Origin: Lachnospiraceae bacterium JC7
GTDB taxonomy: Bacteria > Bacillota > Clostridia > Lachnospirales > Lachnospiraceae
NCBI GenBank assembly: GCA_000513555.1
Contig: ALYD01000027.1
Span: forward strand, 1 to 43,902
Reading direction: 5' to 3'
Length of the DNA stretch: 43,902 nucleotides
Part shown: piece by piece, positions 17,855-25,236 of the stretch
How the letters are laid out: every line of letters begins with the position of its first letter
How positions within the stretch are numbered: the stretch's first letter is position 1
Position numbers and translations under genes: made by a program
The notes under the pieces: generated by a model
Database searches by the model: none
The model's input: only the letters and a program-made list of their open reading frames with translations
What the model was told of the DNA's origin: nothing

Positions 17855-18538
17855 ATGACATCAAAGGAAATTAAACTTAAGGATTATCTTGATAAACTCG
17901 GCGCGAAGGAGTCTGTTCCCGGCGGCGGAGGTGCCAGTGCCCTGGCCGGAGCCTATGGTGTGAGCCTCGGACTTATGGTGGTGTCTTTCACCAGCGGAAA
18001 AAAGAAATTTGCAGAATTCGAGCCGAGACTTCAGATCATAAAGGATAAGCTTGAAAAGCTGAGAACCAGATTTCTGGAGCTCTCGGACGAAGATGAGAAG
18101 GTCTTCTATCCTCTGAGTCAGGCTTACGGACTTCCTGATGAGACAGTGGAAGAGAAGGACTATAAGGAGACCACTCTTGAGTCCTGTCTGTCTGCGGCAT
18201 CCATGACACCTGTAAAGGTCATGGAGTGTGCATGTGAAGCCCTGAATTATATGCAGGAGCTTGCGGATAACGGTTCGAAGCTCATGCTCAGTGATGTGGG
18301 TGTCGGCGTATCCTTCCTTAACACAGCCCTTCAGGGTGCGGTTATGAATGTCTACATTAACACGAAGATGATGAAGAATAAAAACCGTATGATAGAGCTC
18401 AATGAATATGCCTATAAGCTTTTAACTGACGGAAAAAGCAGAGCCAGACTTATATATGAGCAGGTTGAGGCTTCCGTGAAGCCGGAGTATGATGCTGAAA
18501 AAGATCGTATAGCAAGAAATAAGGTGGACTTTCAGTAA
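17855..18538 (+). CDS. fchA: Cyclodeaminase/cyclohydrolase family protein (formimino-THF cyclodeaminase or methenyl-THF cyclohydrolase)
   Basis: Belongs to the family of the C-terminal domain of formiminotransferase-cyclodeaminase. The signature region VPGGGGASALAGAYGVSLG is near residues 21-39, and the rest is helical, as in the family. 227 residues, slightly longer than the usual 205-210. Members convert formimino-THF to methenyl-THF, and in acetogens the FchA protein serves as methenyl-THF cyclohydrolase. Formimino-producing genes (hutG/hutH-like) are absent nearby. Its partner folD, 31 bases downstream, appears to lack cyclohydrolase residues, which favours the cyclohydrolase role here. 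Ribosome site GGAGAG precedes ATG 17855. Confidence 0.9.
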   Translation: MTSKEIKLKDYLDKLGAKESVPGGGGASALAGAYGVSLGLMVVSFTSGKKKFAEFEPRLQIIKDKLEKLRTRFLELSDEDEKVFYPLSQAYGLPDETVEEKDYKETTLESCLSAASMTPVKVMECACEALNYMQELADNGSKLMLSDVGVGVSFLNTALQGAVMNVYINTKMMKNKNRMIELNEYAYKLLTDGKSRARLIYEQVEASVKPEYDAEKDRIARNKVDFQ

Positions 18539-18569
18539 ACTAAAATTATTAAAAAATACAGGAGTGAAC

Positions 18570-19457
18570 ATGCAGGAATTAAGAGGAAAACTCATTGCAG
18601 ACAGAATAAAGGGAGAATGTCTTGATTTTGTAGGAAAGTATAACGGTATCATGCCGGCACTTGCTATCCTCAGAGTCGGTAATAAGGAAGCTGATCTTTC
18701 CTACGAAAGAAGTATCAAAAAGCGTTTCGTTGATTTCGGCCTTGAGGCAAAGGACTATGAACTTCCGGAGAACTGTACCAACGAAGAGTTTCAGGAGGTG
18801 TTTGATTTCATCAACAACGACCCTGAGATCCACGGTATCCTCGTTATGCGTCCTCTTCCGAAGCAGATCGATGAGGGAGAGATGCTTAAGAAAATGAATC
18901 CGTTAAAGGATATCGACTGTATAACCGATGCCAATGTTTCCGGCGTGATGCGTGGCGATAAGGACGCATTTGCACCTTGTACAGCACAGGCTGTAGTTGA
19001 GATCCTCAAGGGCTACAACATCGAGATGGCAGGAAAGAAGGCCTGCATCATCGGACGTTCAATGGTGGTCGGAAAGCCTCTTTCCATGCTGCTTCTAAAG
19101 GAAAATGCCACTGTTACAGTCTGCCATTCAAAGACAGAGAATATCAAGGCAGTTGCCAGTGATGCGGATATCGTTATCGCTGCTATAGGCAAGGCAAAGC
19201 AGATCAGCAGCGGATATATAAAGGAAGATGCAACACTGATAGATGTTGGTATCAATGTGGACGAACAGGGAAACCTCTGTGGTGACTGCGACTGGGATCA
19301 GATAGTACTGAAGGCTGGGGCTGCCACACCGGTTCCGGGAGGAGTCGGCACAGTTACGACAGCTGTTCTTGCAAAGCATCTCATTGATGCGGCTAGACGC
19401 CAGATGAATCTGCCTGAGGTGGATGATACCAGGGACGAATACGTAAGTGAGAGCTAA
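18570..19457 (+). CDS. folD: Methylene-THF dehydrogenase FolD, probably lacking cyclohydrolase activity
   Basis: Oxidises 5,10-methylene-THF to methenyl-THF with NAD(P); the usual FolD also hydrolyses the product. The Rossmann-side motif IIGRSMVVGKP is at residues 161-171 and the C-terminal signature TPVPGGVGTVTTA is intact. In E. coli numbering Tyr50, Lys54, Gln98 and Asp121 line the active site. Aligning by spacing, Tyr45 and Asp116 are kept, but Lys54 becomes Ile49 and Gln98 becomes Met93. Loss of that lysine is known to abolish cyclohydrolase activity in this family. ATG 18570 is chosen for CAGGAG at 18559-18564; the earlier GTG lies inside that site. 295 residues. Confidence 0.93.
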   Translation: MQELRGKLIADRIKGECLDFVGKYNGIMPALAILRVGNKEADLSYERSIKKRFVDFGLEAKDYELPENCTNEEFQEVFDFINNDPEIHGILVMRPLPKQIDEGEMLKKMNPLKDIDCITDANVSGVMRGDKDAFAPCTAQAVVEILKGYNIEMAGKKACIIGRSMVVGKPLSMLLLKENATVTVCHSKTENIKAVASDADIVIAAIGKAKQISSGYIKEDATLIDVGINVDEQGNLCGDCDWDQIVLKAGAATPVPGGVGTVTTAVLAKHLIDAARRQMNLPEVDDTRDEYVSES

Positions 19458-19459
19458 GG

Positions 19460-19571
19460 ATAAAGCATAGCTTATGTCGCTTTATATCACAGTATATTTT
19501 CGGATATATAACTAAATTTCATCAGAAAAAAGAAATTTAGATGAGATATTAATGAAACAAGGTGATATAAT
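19460..19571 (+). promoter_or_regulatory. folD end hairpins and extended -10 promoter of the thiamine operon
   Basis: Two weak hairpins lie after folD: a 7-bp stem (19460-19466 with 19479-19485) and a 9-bp stem (19512-19520 with 19532-19540), neither with a T run. TGATATAAT at 19563-19571 is an extended -10 element without a clear -35, placed about 100 bases before the TPP riboswitch. A further 7-bp hairpin (19615-19621 with 19634-19640) lies between promoter and riboswitch. Confidence 0.5.
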
Positions 19572-19667
19572 CACATAGTAAAAGATATTAAGAACTGTTA
19601 AGCAGTTATCATCTATCGGTGTTTTTTTATGACCACCGATGGAAGAGCAACATATTTTGATTGAAGT

Positions 19668-19758
19668 AAACGGGGGTGTCGGTCAGAACCGGCTGAGATA
19701 GGAACTGTGCGTTCCGGACCCTATAAAACCTGATTTGGATCATGCCAACGTAGGGAGT
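19668..19758 (+). promoter_or_regulatory. TPP riboswitch (THI element)
   Basis: The conserved core is present: CTGAGA at 19693-19698 after the GGGGGTG stretch, ACCTGAT at 19728-19734, and the ACGTAGGGA stretch at 19748-19756. Binding of thiamine pyrophosphate is expected to allow the terminator at 19782 to form and stop transcription before thiE. Confidence 0.96.
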
Positions 19759-19781
19759 GAGCTTTATTTAACGCCTGTAGT

Positions 19782-19814
19782 GGGACTATCCGAATTAGGA
19801 TAGTCCCTTTTATT
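19782..19814 (+). terminator. Expression-platform terminator of the TPP riboswitch
   Basis: A perfect 10-bp stem (19782-19791 with 19798-19807) is followed by TTTTATT, between the riboswitch and thiE. Confidence 0.93.
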
Positions 19815-19860
19815 ATCCGTGTTTCCGGAGGGAATACGGATATAGCCAGGAGAATATTAT

Positions 19861-20502
19861 ATGAACAGGAATTCACTTGTATTATACGGAATAACCGACA
19901 GAGCATGTCTTCCGAAGGGAAAGACACTCGCAGAAGCAGTTGTGGAGGCCATAGAAGGCGGAATCACCATGCTTCAGCTTAGAGAAAAGGAACTAAAGGG
20001 TGAGGAGCTTTTGAAGCTCGCCGGAGAACTTCAGACTATATGCAGGAGCCGGAACATTCCTTTTATCATTAACGACGATGTGGAGCTCTGCAGGATCATA
20101 GATGCCGATGGAGTTCATGTTGGGCAGGAGGATATGGCGCCGGAAGAGGCAAGAAAGATCATAGGTCCCGGAAAGATAGTGGGAGTCACTGCAAAAACTG
20201 TGGAGCAGGCAGCCATTGCCTGCAAAAACGGAGCGGATTATCTGGGTTCCGGAGCTCTTTTCGGGTCTTCAACCAAGAAAGACGCCATATACATGACGAA
20301 GGAAACATTTAAAGAAATCATCCGTTCCGTTGATATCCCTGTTGTGGGAATAGGGGGGATAAATGAGGCCAATGCTTCTGAACTTACAGGCACAGGCGCT
20401 GCCGGAATAGCCGTTGTCAGCAGCATCTTCGGACAGGAAGACATCAGAGGAGCCGCTGAAAGGCTCAAAAGGACAGCCAAAAAAATAGCCGGAGAAAGAT
20501 AA
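19861..20502 (+). CDS. thiE: Thiamine-phosphate synthase
   Basis: Couples hydroxymethylpyrimidine diphosphate with thiazole phosphate to form thiamine phosphate; cytoplasmic TIM barrel. Family motifs are present: YGITDR at the start, LQLREK (38-43) with the diphosphate-binding Arg and Lys, NDD at 71-73 for Mg2+, and GVHVGQED at 84-91. GIGGIN near residue 164 binds the thiazole phosphate. Length (213) is typical. AGGAGA precedes the ATG. It is the first gene after the TPP riboswitch and is joined by thiD, thiW and thiM. No thiC or thiG is in the window, so the operon looks built for salvage. Confidence 0.96.
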   Translation: MNRNSLVLYGITDRACLPKGKTLAEAVVEAIEGGITMLQLREKELKGEELLKLAGELQTICRSRNIPFIINDDVELCRIIDADGVHVGQEDMAPEEARKIIGPGKIVGVTAKTVEQAAIACKNGADYLGSGALFGSSTKKDAIYMTKETFKEIIRSVDIPVVGIGGINEANASELTGTGAAGIAVVSSIFGQEDIRGAAERLKRTAKKIAGER

Positions 20503-20525
20503 GCGAAATGAAGCTTTCATAAGGC

Positions 20526-20682
20526 TATATATCGCTTTACATACAGCGGCTTCTTGGGGGCACCACCTGAGGTCGCTATATAAAATTAGTGTTGTAGGCT
20601 GCGAAAAAGCAGATATTGCATAGGGAAATACTTATGCCATATGATATCGGCCCTTGTCGAACCGACAAATCAAAAGGGGCTG
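20526..20682 (+). other. Unassigned hairpins in the thiE-thiD gap
   Basis: The 209-base gap inside the thi operon contains a possible branched structure: TATATA/TATATA and AGCG/CGCT pairings enclosing a G-rich hairpin, about 20526-20580. A second hairpin lies at 20648-20682, with an inner perfect 6-bp stem 20654-20659/20663-20668 and an outer 6-bp stem. Neither has a T run and neither carries the TPP core. Confidence 0.35.
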
Positions 20683-20711
20683 ACATTCCTGAAATTGGAA
20701 GGAGAGTAGTA

Positions 20712-21512
20712 ATGAGAACAGCATTAACGATCGCAGGAAGTGATTCCAGCGGAGGCGCCGGCATCCAGGCAGATATCAAGACAATGCTCGCAAATCATGT
20801 ATATGCCATGAGCGCGATAACGGCATTGACTGCCCAGAATACTACCGGTGTTTCTGACATTATGGAAAGCAGTCCTGAATTTTTAAAGGAGCAGCTGGAC
20901 TGTATATTCACTGATATTTACCCGGATGCGGTAAAAACGGGAATGGTATCATCAAAAGGACTTATAGAGGTCATTGCAGAGAGACTGAGATTCTACAAGG
21001 CAAAAAACATCGTTGTAGATCCTGTCATGGTGGCAACCAGCGGAGCGAGACTAATCACGGAAGAAGCCATAACTACATTGAAGGAGAGCTTACTTCCTGT
21101 TGCTACTGTCATAACTCCCAATATACCTGAGACAGAGGTTCTTTCGGGAATGAAGATAGAGAGCCCTGAAGATATGGTTTCGGCCTCAAAAAAGATTTTT
21201 GAGGAATATGGCTGTGCAGTTCTCTGCAAGGGCGGACATAATCTTAATGATGCAAACGATCTACTGTATTCGGAAAACGGATATACATGGTTCAATGGAA
21301 AACGTATAGATAATCCGAACACTCATGGTACGGGCTGTACATTGTCATCAGCCATAGCTTCGAATCTTGCCAAGGGATATGATCTTGAGACTTCTGTACG
21401 CTACGCAAAAAACTATATTTCTGGAGCTCTGGCCGCAATGCTTGATCTGGGAAAGGGTTCTGGGCCTATGGATCACGGCTTTGCCGTAAAAGGTGAATAC
21501 AAAGATAATTGA
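20712..21512 (+). CDS. thiD: Hydroxymethylpyrimidine / phosphomethylpyrimidine kinase
   Basis: Phosphorylates hydroxymethylpyrimidine twice, giving the diphosphate used by ThiE. Ribokinase-family fold: the substrate-binding AGSDSSGGAGIQAD lies at residues 8-21, and the ATP-anion-hole motif GTGCTLSSA has its cysteine at 209. 266 residues. ATG 20712 is chosen because AAGGAGA lies 8 bases upstream and the protein then starts in the family's usual way (MRTALTIAGSD); an ATG at 20616 would add 32 unrelated residues. Pyridoxal kinase side activity is known in the family but has no specific support here. Confidence 0.96.
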   Translation: MRTALTIAGSDSSGGAGIQADIKTMLANHVYAMSAITALTAQNTTGVSDIMESSPEFLKEQLDCIFTDIYPDAVKTGMVSSKGLIEVIAERLRFYKAKNIVVDPVMVATSGARLITEEAITTLKESLLPVATVITPNIPETEVLSGMKIESPEDMVSASKKIFEEYGCAVLCKGGHNLNDANDLLYSENGYTWFNGKRIDNPNTHGTGCTLSSAIASNLAKGYDLETSVRYAKNYISGALAAMLDLGKGSGPMDHGFAVKGEYKDN

Positions 21513-21580
21513 CCAATAAAATGATTACAATTCCTGTATAAAACTCATGTCTGTTACTGCTCCTTGGAATGGAGATCAAA

Positions 21581-22129
21581 ATGAATAATGTAAAAAAGGA
21601 AACACTGGAGATGAAGGGAACGACCTATATCAACACAAAAAAACTGGCTCTTTCTGCTTTTTTGGCGGCTGTTGCGGTGGTTGGCTCTACCTTTTCCATC
21701 CCTGTATTCGGCGCCAAATGTTCACCTGTACAGCATCTGGTAAATGTTCTCTGCGCTATATTCCTGGGCCCGGGCTATGCTGTGGGAGCCGCTTTTGTGG
21801 CGAGCCTCATCAGAAATCTCATGGGACTCGGTTCTTTTCTGGCCTTTCCGGGATCCATGTGCGGAGCTTTCCTTTCAGGACTGATGTATAAGTCCCTGAA
21901 AAAGATGCCGGCTGCCTATGCGGGTGAAGTTTTCGGAACAGGTGTAATAGGAGGGATCCTTTCCTATCCTGTCGCAGCTTTTATCATGGGAAACAGCTCG
22001 GCTGGTGTGTTCACATTTGTGATTCCTTTCCTGATCAGCACCATAGGAGGAACCATACTTGCCATCGTCATAACCGTGGCGCTTAGGCAGCTCGGTCTCA
22101 TTGAAAGAATCAGGGATACGCTGGTTTAA
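21581..22129 (+). CDS. thiW: ECF transporter S component ThiW (probable hydroxyethylthiazole transporter)
   Basis: An integral membrane protein of 182 residues with about five to six hydrophobic segments. It carries ThiW-type sequence: the conserved CSPVQHLVNVLCA stretch, SLIRNLMGLGSFLAFPGS and PVAAFIMG. ThiW is the predicted substrate-binding part of an ECF importer for the thiazole moiety of thiamine, matching its place beside thiM (thiazole kinase). ATG 21581 is preferred because GGAG lies 6 bases before it; ATG 21569 is in frame but has a poorer site. The last codons are part of a 41-bp tandem repeat (22109-22200). Substrate is inferred, not shown. Confidence 0.9.
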   Translation: MNNVKKETLEMKGTTYINTKKLALSAFLAAVAVVGSTFSIPVFGAKCSPVQHLVNVLCAIFLGPGYAVGAAFVASLIRNLMGLGSFLAFPGSMCGAFLSGLMYKSLKKMPAAYAGEVFGTGVIGGILSYPVAAFIMGNSSAGVFTFVIPFLISTIGGTILAIVITVALRQLGLIERIRDTLV

Positions 22130-22200
22130 GAGGCTTTTATCAGATCCGGATCAGGGATACACTGGTTTAATTGTTTTTAGCAGATCCGGATCAGAGATTT
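22109..22200 (+). repeat. Tandem direct repeat of about 41 bp spanning the thiW stop codon
   Basis: Unit 1 (22109-22149) and unit 2 (22150-22189) are closely similar and a third partial copy begins at 22190. Each unit ends at the palindrome GATCCGGATC (22143-22152 and 22183-22192). Unit 1 encodes the last residues and stop of ThiW. Confidence 0.9.
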
Positions 22201-22265
22201 GTACTTTCAAAAAATTGCAGCAAAAGGAGTATCGATAGGATCTTCAGATCTGTCGGAAATTGTTC

Positions 22266-23183
22266 ATGGATGTATCAAAAGAACTATCAGAAATAATCAG
22301 AAAACGACGACCTCTCATCCATTCCATTACAAACTATGTGACTGTCAATGACTGTGCGAACGCCTTACTTGCCATAGGTGCCCGCCCTGTCATGTCACAT
22401 GCTCCGGAGGAGACTGTGGAGATCACATCAGGAAGTGATGGCCTGGAGCTTAATCTGGGAGCCACGGAGTACTATGGATCCATGCTCCTCAGCGGAAAGG
22501 AAGCCTTTTCTTCAGGTATTCCCATCCTGATCGATCCTGTCGGAGTTTCAGGATCCTCTCACAGAAGAAATTTTCTGAAAAAACTGATCGTGAACTGCTG
22601 TCCGACTGTCATAAGAGGCAACCGATCTGAGATCCTTGCCCTGATAAGAGATCAGAAAACCGAGACCGGTGTGGATTCTGTCAGGTTTGATGCCAATGCT
22701 TCCGACGAAAGTATTCTTTCTGAGATGCAGGCATTTTGCAGGGCACAAAATGAAAGATATGAAGCTGCAGGAGCTTTGTACGGACTGATACTTGTCTGTT
22801 CCGGTAAAACAGATCTTATAGCATCCGCTGACAGAACTTCCATGGTAAGAGGAGGCTCCTCTGAGATGTCCGGCGTCACAGGAACCGGATGTATGTCTTC
22901 TGTAGTAATGACTGCATTTTTATCCGGGGCGAGACTTATAAACAGAGAAGCTTTGGCACTATATAAAGAACAGAAGAGATCAGAAAATTCTTTCGATAGT
23001 GCATCGGAAATCTCTGACTTTGATGCCTGCGTTTCTGCAGTTGAATACATCGATGCAGCTGCGGAAAGAGCTGAAGCAAATCTTAAGTATCTGAGAAAGA
23101 AGGAAACATTACCCTATGGTACCTTCGGAACCGGCAGCTACAGGGTGCTGTTTATGGATCAGCTGTCCGTAAACCGTATTTGA
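22266..23183 (+). CDS. thiM: Hydroxyethylthiazole kinase
   Basis: Phosphorylates hydroxyethylthiazole, supplying ThiE with thiazole phosphate. Family motifs: the N-terminal HSITNYVTVNDCAN substrate site, LNLGA, DPVGV, the GNRSEI stretch, and VTGTGCMSS with Cys209 at the catalytic anion hole. At 305 residues it is about 35 longer than usual. The extra length sits in two polar stretches, about residues 125-165 and near 235-255. ATG 22266 is used; the in-frame TTG two codons earlier is less likely and no strong ribosome site is visible for either. It is the last gene of the riboswitch-controlled operon. Confidence 0.94.
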   Translation: MDVSKELSEIIRKRRPLIHSITNYVTVNDCANALLAIGARPVMSHAPEETVEITSGSDGLELNLGATEYYGSMLLSGKEAFSSGIPILIDPVGVSGSSHRRNFLKKLIVNCCPTVIRGNRSEILALIRDQKTETGVDSVRFDANASDESILSEMQAFCRAQNERYEAAGALYGLILVCSGKTDLIASADRTSMVRGGSSEMSGVTGTGCMSSVVMTAFLSGARLINREALALYKEQKRSENSFDSASEISDFDACVSAVEYIDAAAERAEANLKYLRKKETLPYGTFGTGSYRVLFMDQLSVNRI

Positions 23184-23226
23184 TCCAAGGTAATATTTCA
23201 GCGCTTTATTTTAAGTTCATTGTAAA

Positions 23227-23254
23227 TTGTTTTTTCTGTATCAGATTGTAGAAT
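23227..23254 (+). promoter_or_regulatory. Probable sigma-A promoter for the cell-wall-binding protein gene
   Basis: TTGTTT at 23227-23232, a 16-bp spacer and TAGAAT at 23249-23254, about 50 bases before the start codon. Confidence 0.5.
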
Positions 23255-23304
23255 AGTAAATGAAAAGTTTTTTTATCTTACAGAAAAACAAGGAGTATGG
23301 AAAA

Positions 23305-24126
23305 ATGAAACTTAAGAAGTTAACTGCAGCTTTTATGACGGCTGTACTTGTTACATCCACACCGGCAGGTGCATATCTTGGTCAGATCTCTTCATTTGCA
23401 AAGAGTAAGGACGATGAAGAGGAAAAGGACTACAGTATCTCCGATGCCGCATGGGAAGAGGAGACAGACAGCAATGGTAAGGTACATGTATACGCTACAT
23501 GGTCAGAATCAGCTGACAAGGCCAATGCTACTATTACCATATCAGTCAACGAAAAGAAGCAGTCATCCACAGGAAGTATTACTACGACAACCACTGCAGG
23601 AAGAAAAGAGCTTACTTCCATCATAAAGAAACTTGGCAAAAAGGGTTCTTATACATTCAAGATCACATCTCAGAAAAAGAACAAGGGTGAGGATGAGAAG
23701 TCATCCGCTGAATCAGATACACTTGAGATCGACAGTGATTATCTTAAGTCTCTCGCGTCGAGTAATTCCTCAAGTTCTTCTGGTTCAAGTTCAAGCTCAA
23801 GCAAGGGACCGGGAGTGACTCCTTCAACATCGGGAAACACCACAACGGGCACAGGTACTTCTCCGGCTGATGCAATGAATGCTTCTGCATCAGGACAGGC
23901 TTCACAGACTTCCGGGCAGGCACAGGCTCCTGCAACTTCATGGCAGGATTGGGGCATAGGATGGGTCTACTTTGAGAATGGACAGCTTGTTAAGGATAAA
24001 TGGGTAGTATCGAACGGTAAATTCTATCACATTAACTCAACAGGATTTATGGATGCCAATACTTATGTTACTGATTCAATTTACGGCACTCACTATGTAG
24101 GAGCTGATGGCGCTCTTATGTTTTAA
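23305..24126 (+). CDS. Secreted protein with C-terminal cell-wall-binding (choline-binding-type) repeats
   Basis: A 273-residue surface protein. A signal peptide (MKLKKLTAAFMTAVLVTS) is followed by a beta-rich domain (about residues 30-135) and a long Ser/Gly/Thr linker (about 152-210). The last 50 residues carry aromatic-glycine units (GWVYFENGQLVKDKW, NGKFYHINSTGFM) of the CW_binding_1 type. These repeats bind choline or other wall-polymer groups in Gram-positive bacteria. ATG 23305 is preferred over an in-frame ATG at 23260 because AAGGAG at 23290-23295 is 9 bases upstream and a proper signal peptide results. The role of the N-terminal domain is unknown. Confidence 0.85.
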   Translation: MKLKKLTAAFMTAVLVTSTPAGAYLGQISSFAKSKDDEEEKDYSISDAAWEEETDSNGKVHVYATWSESADKANATITISVNEKKQSSTGSITTTTTAGRKELTSIIKKLGKKGSYTFKITSQKKNKGEDEKSSAESDTLEIDSDYLKSLASSNSSSSSGSSSSSSKGPGVTPSTSGNTTTGTGTSPADAMNASASGQASQTSGQAQAPATSWQDWGIGWVYFENGQLVKDKWVVSNGKFYHINSTGFMDANTYVTDSIYGTHYVGADGALMF

Positions 24127-24200
24127 CGTACAGTAAGGAATCATTACGAAGAAGTTAAATGTAAGCTGACAAGTCTTATATATGTCAGATAAAAAAGAAA

Positions 24201-24246
24201 AGCTGAAAGCAGGATCAAAGGATGATGCTGCTTTCAGCTTTTTTTA
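24201..24246 (+). terminator. Strong rho-independent terminator
   Basis: A perfect 12-bp stem (24201-24212 with 24228-24239) is followed by a run of eight T. A-rich sequence before it may let it act weakly on the minus strand too. Confidence 0.93.
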
Positions 24247-24265
24247 TTCTAAAAGTTTTATGAAA

Positions 24266-24295
24266 TTATATGAAGCTTTATTGTGCTTCATATAA
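24266..24295. repeat. 11-bp inverted repeat between convergent genes
   Basis: Arms 24266-24276 and 24285-24295 are perfectly complementary; a second 7-bp hairpin lies at 24337-24354. Neither has a clear T run. They may help end transcription of the convergent minus-strand thiT. The rest of the 24127-24389 gap holds no gene. Confidence 0.5.
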
Positions 24296-24389
24296 AGATG
24301 TTCTAGACTTAAAAAGGTTTTTTCAAAATATCCATATAACTGCATTCGCAGTTACATTTCCATTTTTATTTAAAGAACTAATGTAAATA

Positions 24390-24929
24390 TCAGGCGGCTG
24401 TATTGGCAGAGGTCTTGACTCTTGAAAAGGCGTCTACAAGAGAGGGGACCTGAAGAACTGCCAGTGTGACTATGGCTTCTGCTCCTATGTATATGATGTT
24501 ATAGACAGCAGAGTAAAGTGCGGGATTCCAGCCTTCCCATGCATATTCTCCGAAAAACACCCATCCTGACAGGAAGGAAAAGAACCATCTTGCGATGCAG
24601 GCAGTAATATATCCGCGGGTGAGACCGTTTTCTTTTCTGGAAAAGAATCCCGATAATCCGAAAGCTCCGAAAGCCAGAATATAGTCAAGAAAAACCTGTA
24701 CCGGTGTAAGCATATAGGGCTTAAGTATGAAGTTCAGGATTCCGCAGGCAACTCCACTTGTTATACCAGCAACCGGGCCGAAGAAAAAACCCGGTAGTAC
24801 TGCAAACAGCATGGAAAAGAGCGTTACAGAACCGCCTGTCGGAAAACTGAAAACGGTGATCATGGAAGCGATGGTTGCCAGAGCTATGCAGGCAGAACAG
24901 TAGACAAGTGTTTTGATGTTTTTAGACAT
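24390..24929 (-). CDS. thiT: ECF transporter S component ThiT (thiamine transporter)
   Basis: An integral membrane protein of 179 residues with about six hydrophobic segments. The pattern FGPVAGITSGVACGIL followed by PVQVFLDYILAFGAFGLSG fits the ThiT/YuaJ family, whose members bind thiamine with nanomolar affinity and import it using a shared ECF module. AAGGAGGA on the minus strand lies just before the ATG. It has its own consensus promoter, TPP riboswitch and terminator upstream, which independently supports thiamine as the substrate. Together with ThiW it gives the cell two routes of thiamine-related uptake. Confidence 0.92.
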   Translation of the reverse strand: MSKNIKTLVYCSACIALATIASMITVFSFPTGGSVTLFSMLFAVLPGFFFGPVAGITSGVACGILNFILKPYMLTPVQVFLDYILAFGAFGLSGFFSRKENGLTRGYITACIARWFFSFLSGWVFFGEYAWEGWNPALYSAVYNIIYIGAEAIVTLAVLQVPSLVDAFSRVKTSANTAA

Positions 24930-25008
24930 AAAAAAATCCTCCTTGATGTGAACGCCGCTTTAAAGCTGTTAAAGAGACGTTATCTATGGAGGGGCTTGCG
25001 AGAATCAC

Positions 25009-25036
25009 AAAAAATACATAAGTGATACTTACTTAT
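25009..25036 (-). terminator. Expression-platform terminator of the thiT riboswitch
   Basis: On the minus strand a 6-bp stem (25036-25031 with 25023-25018) is followed by GTA and six T. It lies directly after the riboswitch. The stem is short, so it may need extra pairing. Confidence 0.6.
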
Positions 25037-25039
25037 ATT

Positions 25040-25118
25040 GCTTCCCTACGCAGGTACTAACCTGATCAGGTAAAAAGGGTTGATCAAAAGATCATCTCAG
25101 CAAATGCGCCCCTAGCGT
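25040..25118 (-). promoter_or_regulatory. TPP riboswitch (THI element) of thiT
   Basis: Minus-strand core motifs: GGGGCGC at the 5' end, CTGAGA at 25100-25095, ACCTGATCAGG at 25071-25061 and GCGTAGGGA at 25051-25043. Same class as the element at 19668. Confidence 0.95.
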
Positions 25119-25132
25119 TTTGTACATATTGA

Positions 25133-25160
25133 ATTATACGCCGGAGTGACAGGCTGTCAA
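25133..25160 (-). promoter_or_regulatory. Consensus sigma-A promoter of thiT
   Basis: On the minus strand TTGACA (25160-25155), a 16-bp spacer and TATAAT (25138-25133) match the consensus exactly; the riboswitch starts about 15 bases after the -10. Confidence 0.88.
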
Positions 25161-25236
25161 TGTTAATTCATGTACTTTACAGGATAATATTGATTGAATC
25201 TAGACATTAAAAACAAAGGATCTTGGAGGATAAACT

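Noticed and set aside
20548..20575. Possible third TPP riboswitch in the thiE-thiD gap
   Set aside because: A G-rich stretch and CCTGAGG resemble it, but the CTGAGA and ACCTGAT-N-GCGTAGGGA cores are missing.
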